NCBI GenBank assembly: GCA_023398855.1
Contig: JAEWRS010000557.1
Location: 1 to 5,799, forward strand
Direction of reading: 5' to 3'
Source: Bacillota bacterium
GTDB taxonomy: Bacteria; Bacillota; Clostridia; Lachnospirales; Lachnospiraceae
DNA length: 5,799 nt
Part shown: piece after piece, positions 1 to 5,213 of the stretch
Position numbering within the stretch: position 1 is the stretch's first letter
Layout of the letters: every line of letters starts with the position of its first letter
Program-made: the position numbers and the translations under genes
The notes under the pieces: generated by a model
What the model was told of the DNA's origin: nothing
Databases searched by the model: none
Seen by the model: the letters and a program-made list of their open reading frames with translations, nothing else

Positions 1-84
1 AAAGCCAATGCCATAGGAAGCGCCTGTGACTAATGCTATCTTTCCATCAAGGGAAAACTGATTTGCCAAGTAATCCTTATTCAT
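1..84 (-). CDS. SDR-family oxidoreductase, N-terminus only (gluconate 5-dehydrogenase-like)
   Basis: Only the first 28 codons are present; the rest lies beyond the left edge. The peptide begins MNKDYLANQFSLDGKIALVT and continues through the Rossmann glycine motif TGASYGIG (residues 20-27), which matches the TGxxxGxG cofactor-binding signature of classical short-chain dehydrogenases. The phrase FSLDGKIALVTGASYGIG closely resembles proteins annotated as gluconate 5-dehydrogenase or 2-deoxy-D-gluconate 3-dehydrogenase, NAD(P)-dependent cytoplasmic enzymes of sugar-acid catabolism. The ATG at 84 is supported by an AAAGGAG ribosome-binding site at 95-101, 10 nt upstream. The leader holds a promoter and a palindromic operator candidate of the GTATAC type, which suits a sugar-acid gene under a GntR-like repressor. 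SDR membership is secure. The substrate is a guess from the N-terminus, because the catalytic YxxxK motif is outside the window. Confidence 0.85.
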   Translation of the reverse strand, partial: MNKDYLANQFSLDGKIALVTGASYGIGF

Positions 85-166
85 GATTCGATCTCTCCTT
101 TACAAAATAATATGGGGGTCAGTTATCTCAATTTACTTGTGCTTTGAAGTGTATCCAAATCATAAT

Positions 167-180
167 ATTTGTATACAAAT
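167..180. promoter_or_regulatory. Perfect 14-bp palindrome ATTTGTATACAAAT, candidate operator
   Basis: The site is a perfect inverted repeat centred on GTATAC. It lies just downstream of the predicted SDR start of transcription, where a bound repressor would block elongation. Palindromes with a TTGTATACAA or TGGTATACCA core are known for GntR-family regulators of the FCD class, such as UxuR/ExuR-type hexuronate regulators. This matches the probable sugar-acid role of the SDR gene. Related half-sites TATCCAAAT occur at 152-160 and 206-214. The palindrome is seen directly; the regulator family is inference. Confidence 0.55.
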
Positions 181-196
181 CTAACACCTTGTATCT

Positions 197-225
197 ATGC
201 TAACATATCCAAATTCTTTTTTCAA
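197..225 (-). promoter_or_regulatory. Sigma-A-type promoter for the SDR gene
   Basis: On the minus strand TTGAAA (220-225) is followed after 17 nt by TAGCAT (197-202). The -35 box matches 5 of 6 consensus bases and the -10 box 4 of 6, with ideal spacing. Transcription would start near 190 and run through the 167-180 palindrome before the ATG at 84. One copy of the TATCCAAAT half-site (206-214) lies in the spacer. A start further downstream in the AT-rich leader cannot be excluded. Confidence 0.5.
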
Positions 226-308
226 TGTACATAGTTAACAAACAACGCTCCTTTTATTTATATAAAATTTTCCAAGTGGCAGCGGCAGCTTAAAACAGCC
301 ATATGGAT

Positions 309-347
309 AAAAAAAATCCCGGGGTTCACAATGGAAACCGGGATTTT
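309..347 (-). terminator. Intrinsic terminator after nrdD
   Basis: On the minus strand AAAATCCCGG (338-347) pairs perfectly with CCGGGATTTT (313-322). The loop is 15 nt, and a run of eight U residues corresponds to A309-A316. The stem begins about 41 nt past the nrdD stop codon. It closes the FtsA-like/nrdD operon before the SDR gene, which has its own promoter. Confidence 0.85.
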
Positions 348-388
348 AATCTCATAATCTTATTGGCGATGAATACCGGTTCCAGATC

Positions 389-2461
389 CTAGTCTTCCAG
401 AATCATGTTTTTCCGGTTTTTAAATTCCTGGAGCTTGCCTTCATTCCAGTCATGTATGGGGCGGTAATATCCGGCTATCCGGCTATATACGTCGGTCTGT
501 TTCCCGCAGACCGGGCAGGTTTCCTGTTCCCCTGAAATATAACCACAGGTCTGACAAATGGAATAGGAGGGTGTAAAGGCCAGGAACGGAATGTGGTAGT
601 TTTTTGCTATTTTTCTTAAAGAGTCCCGGATCCTTCTCCAGTCTTTCTCCTCCTGCCTCATGTATAAGGAAAACACAGAGCCAGCGGTATAAATTGGCTG
701 AACAGCATTTTGGTTTTCCAGTGCCTGCGAAAGTGTTACTTCAAAATCAGACTGAAGCTTTGAGCTGTTGTTATAATAAGGAACATCCCCTTGCTTTCCT
801 CCTGTTCTGATCTCAGGAAACTCGCTCTTATCAATCATTGCCAGACGGTAGGCGGCCGATTCTGCCGGAGTTGCCTCCAGACAATAAAGGCTTCCATACT
901 CCTGCTGATACTTAAGCAGTCTCTCCGATAAATGCTTCAGCACTTCAGCCGCAAAATCTCTTGTCCTTTGGGATGCCATTCCAGCCTTAAGCCAGGAGGC
1001 ATTCAGTCCTGCCTCATTCATTCCGATTATCCCTATGGAAGAAAAGTGGTTCTCCAGAGTTTCCAGATAACAGGCTGTATAGGGATAAAGTCCATTCTTT
1101 AACAGCCTGCAGATTACATCCCGTTTGATCTTCAAGGACCTGGCAGCAAGGTCTGCCACCTGATCCAGGCGCTTATAAAAATCCTGTTCATCGGTTGAGA
1201 GGAACCCGATCCTTGAAAGATTTACAGTGACAACGCCAATGGACCCGGTATTCTCCCCATATCCAAAGAAACCCCCTGACTTTCTGCGCAGCTTCGTAAG
1301 ATCCGGAGCCCCCCCCTGATAAGAGAAGCGGGCAGCCCCCGGCTTCTGACTGCCGCTGATATAGTTAGAAAAATATGGCGTTCCATAATGGGAAGCCAGG
1401 GTAAATAAAAGGCGATTGTTTTCTGTGTCTGACCAGTCATAATCCTCAGACAGTCCATAAACAGGGATGGGATACTGAAACCCCATCCCACCGGCATCTC
1501 CAGCCAACATGGTCTCTAAAAATGCCCGGTTGATCATATCCATTTCCGTCTGGCATTCCCCATAAGTGAAGTCCAGCCGTTTTCCGCCTACAATGGCTTT
1601 CTCCGCTCTCATATCCACTGGAACCGTCACATCCAGAGAAATGTGGGAAAATGGTGCCTGAGTCCCCCACCGGCTTGGTGTGTTCACACCGAATACAAAG
1701 GCCTCCATACACTTTTTCACCTTATCATAAGAAAGATCATCGGCTTTTACAAAAGGTGCCAGGTATGTATCAAAGGATGAGAAGGACTGGGAAGCTGCCC
1801 ATTCATTCTGCATAATACCAAGAAAATTAACCATCTGGTTGCACAAGGTGGCCAGATGCTTTGCCGGAGAGGCGGTAATCTTTCCCGTAATTCCTCCAAG
1901 CCCGTCTAACAAAAGACGCTTTAACGACCAGCCGCAGCTGTATCCAGTCAGCATGGATAAATCATGGATATGGATATCCCCCCGGTGATAGGCATCTGCA
2001 ATCTCTTTGTCATATATTTCAGACAGCCAGTAATTTGCCGTCACTGCTCCGGAATTGTTAAGGATCAGACCGCCCACGGAATAGGTAACAGTGGAATTTT
2101 CCTTTACGTGCCAATCCTCTACTTTTACGTAGTGATCCACCACATCTTTATAATCCAGAGTCGTAGCCCCCAGCCTTCTGATCTTTTCTCTTTGCTTACG
2201 GTACAGAATATAAGCCTTTGCCACATCCGTATAACCGGTTTCTTCCAGAATCTTTTCAACACTGTCCTGGACCTCTTCCACAGCAATCTGGTTATTCTCT
2301 GTCTTCTCCTTAAAATCAGAAGCCACCCTTAAAGCCAGGAGTTCCACAATGCTTTCAGTATAATACTTTCCGGTTGCAATAAATGCCTTTTTTAAGGCCG
2401 CCTTAACCTTACTCAAATCAAAGCCGGCCTCTGCCCCATCCCTTTTTATAACCTTTAACAT
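389..2461 (-). CDS. nrdD: Anaerobic (class III) ribonucleoside-triphosphate reductase, large subunit
   Basis: This glycyl-radical enzyme reduces ribonucleoside triphosphates to dNTPs in the cytoplasm without oxygen, after the radical-SAM activase NrdG places a radical on it. The 690 residues show, in order: an N-terminal ATP-cone allosteric domain (about 2-92); the motif GDIHIHDLS (161-169); the thiyl-radical cysteine C176 in GYSCGWSL; the barrel core with FQYPIPVYG (328-336) and GSIGVVTVNLSRIG (406-419); a zinc site with C636, C639, C649 and C652; and the glycyl-radical loop SRIAGYY with G664. The region where formate-type enzymes usually carry a second active-site cysteine (near R378-G384) has no cysteine, as reported for the Thermotoga maritima enzyme. 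The ATG at 2461 has an AAAGGAG site at 2472-2478 with a 10-nt spacer. The gene lies 22 bp after the FtsA-like gene, so the two are probably co-transcribed. nrdG is not adjacent. Length is normal for the family. Confidence 0.97.
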   Translation of the reverse strand: MLKVIKRDGAEAGFDLSKVKAALKKAFIATGKYYTESIVELLALRVASDFKEKTENNQIAVEEVQDSVEKILEETGYTDVAKAYILYRKQREKIRRLGATTLDYKDVVDHYVKVEDWHVKENSTVTYSVGGLILNNSGAVTANYWLSEIYDKEIADAYHRGDIHIHDLSMLTGYSCGWSLKRLLLDGLGGITGKITASPAKHLATLCNQMVNFLGIMQNEWAASQSFSSFDTYLAPFVKADDLSYDKVKKCMEAFVFGVNTPSRWGTQAPFSHISLDVTVPVDMRAEKAIVGGKRLDFTYGECQTEMDMINRAFLETMLAGDAGGMGFQYPIPVYGLSEDYDWSDTENNRLLFTLASHYGTPYFSNYISGSQKPGAARFSYQGGAPDLTKLRRKSGGFFGYGENTGSIGVVTVNLSRIGFLSTDEQDFYKRLDQVADLAARSLKIKRDVICRLLKNGLYPYTACYLETLENHFSSIGIIGMNEAGLNASWLKAGMASQRTRDFAAEVLKHLSERLLKYQQEYGSLYCLEATPAESAAYRLAMIDKSEFPEIRTGGKQGDVPYYNNSSKLQSDFEVTLSQALENQNAVQPIYTAGSVFSLYMRQEEKDWRRIRDSLRKIAKNYHIPFLAFTPSYSICQTCGYISGEQETCPVCGKQTDVYSRIAGYYRPIHDWNEGKLQEFKNRKNMILED

Positions 2462-2471
2462 GTCAGTCCAT

Positions 2472-2478
2472 CTCCTTT
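2472..2478 (-). promoter_or_regulatory. Ribosome-binding site of nrdD in the 22-bp operon junction
   Basis: AAAGGAG on the minus strand lies five bases past the stop codon of the upstream gene and ten bases before the nrdD ATG. It fixes the nrdD start and leaves no room for a separate promoter or terminator between the two genes, so nrdD depends on upstream transcription or on promoters inside the upstream gene. Confidence 0.75.
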
Positions 2479-2483
2479 AACAC

Positions 2484-4424
2484 CTATTTGACCTGGTAGA
2501 TCATGATGCGGTCCCTGCTGTACAATACCTGTTGGAAATATCCATTCTCCCCATTCACTTCCAATACCACCTGTCCGGTTACATTCTTAAAATCCAGTCC
2601 GGAATATTCCAGCATGTCCATGAGATAATAAGGCTGATGATCTGGCTTTAAAGGAAGCGTCAAAGGATTATCATTTAAAAAGAACGTAATTTTTCCCTTT
2701 CCATTGCTGGTCTGCGCGGACTGGTCCTGGCCTGATAAAGACGGCTGAGGGCGGTTTTGACCGGTTTCCTCCTGCTCTTTTACTCCTCCGCTATATACTG
2801 GCTCTTCCGTTGTTTCAGCGGCGTTTTCTTCTATTACAATGATATCACCGTTTTTCAGCAGCAGATCCTCTCTTGCTTCCTCACCATTCACCAGTATCTT
2901 TTTCCCGTTTTCAATCTCTGCAGCCTGGGAAAGCATGGCTGTTGCGCTCTTTCCGTGGCTGGCTGGTATGAAAATGATCCAGTCCTCTGAATTGACGGGA
3001 TCAGAAAGCTGTGCCTCTTCTCCGTTTAGCTGTAAAACAGACGGCTCTGCCTTTTCTCCGTAAAACACCGTTCGCTTTCCATTGACGCTCACCACCAGAT
3101 TCTGACCGGAACGGCCGATCATATCCTGGTAATTATAGCCGTTCATCATCAGCACATCCATAACGGTAAAGCTGCCGCTTCGGAAAAGCTTTGCCGGCTT
3201 ATCATTTAATGTGACCCGGAAGCTGTCATTGACGATGTTAAAACCTGCTGATATTACTATTCCAAGAGGTGTGGCAAACTCCGGGTTATCCAGGTCATAC
3301 TCATCAGAATAGGCATTAATCTTAAAATTGTTTCCTGCAATAGCCACACGCTTGGAATCAATTTTCAAATGCTCCACAATCCCCTCCTTTAAGCCAAAGA
3401 GCCTGCTTCCTCCTCCGGCCAGAAATACCGCTGAAGGGACGCCCCCGTTTACCTCCAGGATTTTTGCAGATATTTCCTCACAAAGTCTGGAAGATGCGTC
3501 CTTAATACAAGCAAAGATGGATTCCCTGGTGATGGTTTGCTCAAACCCCAGAATATCCGAGAAATGGATATCCTCCGCTTCATCAATTTCCGCTTTGATT
3601 TTCTCTGCGGTATCAAAGTCAACCAGATATTCTTTCATAATGGTCTCGGTGATCTCATCTCCAGCCAGAATTGCCATAGTATAACCGGTTACACTTCCCT
3701 CCCTGCAGACAGCAATATCGGAGGTTCCTGCACCAATGTCCACCATAGCCAGATTTAATAAGCGGATATTTTGGGGAATTGCCGCATTAATGGCTGCTAT
3801 GGGCTCCAAAGTAAGACTTGCTACCTCCAAACCGATCTTATGCATGGCGGCATAAAGGCTTTCCACTACTTCTGTAGGAAGAAAGGTCGCAATAATATCG
3901 GCTTTTAAGACTTTCCCGTGATGATCAACCAGGTTGGATATCATATAGTTGTCCAGGTAATAGCGGCTTCCCGTATAGCCCACAAGGTAGAACTGCCGGT
4001 CCGATTCCCTGCCTTCTCTATTCATAAATAACGTTTCTGCCTCGCTGATTGCACCAGCTTCCAAACGGCTTACCGCTTCTACATCGATTTTCTGAGGTCT
4101 GGTAAGCTCCATTTCATAAGTGACACTCTCCGTGCGCAGCGCTCTTCCTGCAGCAGCAACGCAGACCTTATTAAGCCTGCATCCCAGCTTTTTTTCCAGC
4201 CTGTCCTTAACCTGACCTGCGATCTTTGCTACCTGGTCGATATCCTCGATCTGGCCGTCTATCATCGCACGTTTCGTATGCTCGGCTCTCTCTATGGCAA
4301 CGATATGAATTCTGTCCCCATCAGGCATTCCAACCATGCCAATGATGCTCCGGGTACCAATATCCAGAGCAAAAACAGCCTGATCCGGAAGTGTGTCTGT
4401 CAAAATACTATGTCTGTTATCCAT
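2484..4424 (-). CDS. FtsA-like actin-fold ATPase with C-terminal beta-grasp-like repeats
   Basis: Residues 1 to about 400 have the FtsA-type actin/HSP70 nucleotide-binding fold: phosphate-1 loop FALDIGTRS (18-26), an FtsA-like 1C/SHS2 region starting near VCVAAAGRALRTES (87-100), EPIAAINAA (207-215), phosphate-2 loop MVDIGAGTSD (227-236) and adenosine motif FLAGGGSRLFGL (334-345). Canonical FtsA has about 420 residues, ends in an amphipathic membrane-targeting helix and usually sits beside ftsZ. This protein has 646 residues, no such helix at its end, and no ftsZ nearby. Instead residues 402-646 hold repeated small modules: LND...MD.L at 406-425 and 583-605, and [VL]NGE followed by D-x-I-x-I at 466-486, 512-532 and 623-643. 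A polar, glutamine- and serine-rich linker lies at about 534-578. The ATG at 4424 has only a weak ribosome-binding site (GGGG at 4433-4436). Genomes often label such proteins 'cell division protein FtsA'; a division role is unproven, and a cytoskeletal or PilM-like scaffold is the main alternative. Confidence 0.85.
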   Translation of the reverse strand: MDNRHSILTDTLPDQAVFALDIGTRSIIGMVGMPDGDRIHIVAIERAEHTKRAMIDGQIEDIDQVAKIAGQVKDRLEKKLGCRLNKVCVAAAGRALRTESVTYEMELTRPQKIDVEAVSRLEAGAISEAETLFMNREGRESDRQFYLVGYTGSRYYLDNYMISNLVDHHGKVLKADIIATFLPTEVVESLYAAMHKIGLEVASLTLEPIAAINAAIPQNIRLLNLAMVDIGAGTSDIAVCREGSVTGYTMAILAGDEITETIMKEYLVDFDTAEKIKAEIDEAEDIHFSDILGFEQTITRESIFACIKDASSRLCEEISAKILEVNGGVPSAVFLAGGGSRLFGLKEGIVEHLKIDSKRVAIAGNNFKINAYSDEYDLDNPEFATPLGIVISAGFNIVNDSFRVTLNDKPAKLFRSGSFTVMDVLMMNGYNYQDMIGRSGQNLVVSVNGKRTVFYGEKAEPSVLQLNGEEAQLSDPVNSEDWIIFIPASHGKSATAMLSQAAEIENGKKILVNGEEAREDLLLKNGDIIVIEENAAETTEEPVYSGGVKEQEETGQNRPQPSLSGQDQSAQTSNGKGKITFFLNDNPLTLPLKPDHQPYYLMDMLEYSGLDFKNVTGQVVLEVNGENGYFQQVLYSRDRIMIYQVK

Positions 4425-4459
4425 AAATAATGCCCCATTCCCTTATGTATTTACTTATT

Positions 4460-4488
4460 ATTCTACTAGTATAAACAGCCTCCGTCAA
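4460..4488 (-). promoter_or_regulatory. Strong sigma-A-type promoter of the FtsA-like/nrdD operon
   Basis: On the minus strand TTGACG (4483-4488) and TAGAAT (4460-4465) are separated by exactly 17 nt; each box matches 5 of 6 consensus bases. Transcription would start near 4453, giving a leader of about 29 nt. An 8-bp palindrome, TACTAGTA (4464-4471), overlaps the -10 box. I found no NrdR-box pair here, although many nrd genes have one. Confidence 0.7.
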
Positions 4489-4535
4489 TCGAATAAAGGA
4501 AACTTTTGCCGAAAAAGATCGCAAAATGACATGTT

Positions 4536-4579
4536 AAAAACAGGCCGCAGCAAAAGGATCTGCACTGCGGCCTGTTTTT
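4536..4579 (-). terminator. Strong intrinsic terminator of the manganese-catalase gene
   Basis: A perfect 15-bp inverted repeat pairs 4536-4550 (AAAAACAGGCCGCAG) with 4565-4579 (CTGCGGCCTGTTTTT) around a 14-nt loop. The ten-pair GC-rich stem is flanked by A5 and U5 tracts, so it could terminate in both directions. It begins one base past the stop codon at 4581-4583 and insulates the downstream FtsA-like promoter from read-through. Confidence 0.9.
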
Positions 4580-4580
4580 A

Positions 4581-5213
4581 TCAACACTGATTTCTAATAT
4601 CAAAGCTTGGATTGAATGCGTAGAAATTCCTGCTGTCCAGATTATCCTGGGTGATTCTTAAGGCTTCCCCAAACCTCTGGAAATGGACAATTTCCCGCTC
4701 TCTTAAGAAGCGGATGGGATCACAGATTTCAGGATCTGTAATGACACGAAGAATGTTGTCGTAAGTACTCCGGGCCTTCTGCTCCGCTGCCATATCCTCC
4801 ACCAGGTCAGTAATGGGATCTCCCTTTGACTGGAATTCGCATGCATTAAACGGAACCCCTCCCGCTGACTGAGGCCAGATACCTGTGGTGTGGTCAATGT
4901 AGTAGGGACCAAAACCTGATTCTACTACCTGCTCTGGCGTTAAGTTTCTTGTGAGCTGGTGAACAATGGTTGCTACGATTTCTAAATGAGCAAGTTCTTC
5001 CGTTCCAATATCCGTTAAAACTGCCTTGCACTCCTTATAAGGCATTGCATAACGCTGGGAAAGATAACGCATAGAGGCTCCCATTTCCCCATCTGGCCCA
5101 CCAAATGCAAAAAACAGATGATAAAACTCTGCCTTAGTCCGGCGCTCATATTGCCCGGTGTCACTCCATATATTTATAAAAACTTCCTTATCAGGAGGCT
5201 CATATGCAGACAA
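4581..5213 (-). CDS. Manganese catalase family protein, CotJC-like
   Basis: This ferritin-like four-helix protein belongs to the manganese-catalase family, which disproportionates hydrogen peroxide at a di-manganese centre. The close relative CotJC is a spore-coat protein. All five expected metal ligands are visible by pattern: E43 in GGPDGE, E73 and H76 in EELAH, E144 in EDMAAEQKAR, and H177 in REREIVHFQRF. Other family phrases are MRYLSQRY (48-55), LTDIGTEE (66-73) and GVPFNA (119-124). At 210 residues it is longer than CotJC (about 190), with a tail LDSRNFYAFNPSFD after residue 191. The start must be TTG at 5213 (or CTG at 5234): the first in-frame ATG encodes M44 and would remove ligand E43, and a stop at 5238-5240 bounds the frame. 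Only a weak GAGAG site precedes it. No cotJA or cotJB is adjacent; the upstream neighbour is divergent and overlaps by 10 bp. A general peroxide-defence role is the alternative to a coat role. Confidence 0.93.
   Translation of the reverse strand: MSAYEPPDKEVFINIWSDTGQYERRTKAEFYHLFFAFGGPDGEMGASMRYLSQRYAMPYKECKAVLTDIGTEELAHLEIVATIVHQLTRNLTPEQVVESGFGPYYIDHTTGIWPQSAGGVPFNACEFQSKGDPITDLVEDMAAEQKARSTYDNILRVITDPEICDPIRFLREREIVHFQRFGEALRITQDNLDSRNFYAFNPSFDIRNQC
5151..5180 (+). promoter_or_regulatory. Candidate promoter of the DUF4163/DUF3298 gene
   Basis: TTGCCC (5151-5156) and TATAAA (5175-5180) are spaced by 18 nt, and the start of transcription would lie about 17 nt before the ATG at 5204. The -10 box matches 5 of 6 consensus bases and the -35 box 4 of 6. 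The promoter lies entirely inside the 5' end of the catalase coding sequence on the opposite strand. Confidence 0.45.
5193..5198 (+). promoter_or_regulatory. Ribosome-binding site that fixes the plus-strand start
   Basis: AGGAGG is a full match to the anti-Shine-Dalgarno core and lies 5 nt before the ATG at 5204. The next in-frame ATG (5240) has no such site, so 5204 is the better start even though it overlaps the divergent catalase reading frame. Confidence 0.75.

Larger units (their letters stand above)
85..388. other. Intergenic region: SDR leader and nrdD terminator
   Basis: This 304-bp stretch has no credible gene. From left to right on the plus strand it holds the SDR ribosome-binding site (95-101), an AT-rich leader with half-sites and a palindrome (152-180), the SDR promoter (197-225), an AT-rich part at 226-308 in which I recognise nothing, and the nrdD terminator (309-347). 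About 40 bp then separate the terminator stem from the nrdD stop codon. I see no riboswitch-like fold or tRNA. Confidence 0.7.

Noticed and set aside
1953..1980. Repeated ATGGATA-like units
   Set aside because: They arise from the conserved GDIHIHDLSM codons of NrdD and are not a separate repeat element.
1964..2332. A 122-codon plus-strand frame opposite nrdD with hydrophobic stretches
   Set aside because: It is antisense to a clearly conserved part of NrdD (ATP cone and first core region); the hydrophobic look comes from the complementary codons. I see no own ribosome-binding site.
3328..3684. A 118-codon plus-strand frame opposite the FtsA-like gene
   Set aside because: Low-complexity serine/proline-rich translation antisense to conserved ATPase motifs; no family resemblance.
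4464..4471. Palindrome TACTAGTA at the operon promoter as an operator
   Set aside because: At 8 bp in an AT-rich promoter it is within chance expectation, and no second copy is seen nearby.
4425..4535. Possible NrdR boxes or a riboswitch before the FtsA-like/nrdD operon
   Set aside because: No ACAC...GTGT-type box pair is visible, and the leader after the predicted start is only about 29 nt, too short for a riboswitch.
4393..4590. A plus-strand 65-codon frame crossing the FtsA-like promoter and the terminator
   Set aside because: It overlaps the promoter and runs through the terminator hairpin, with no ribosome-binding site or recognisable protein features.
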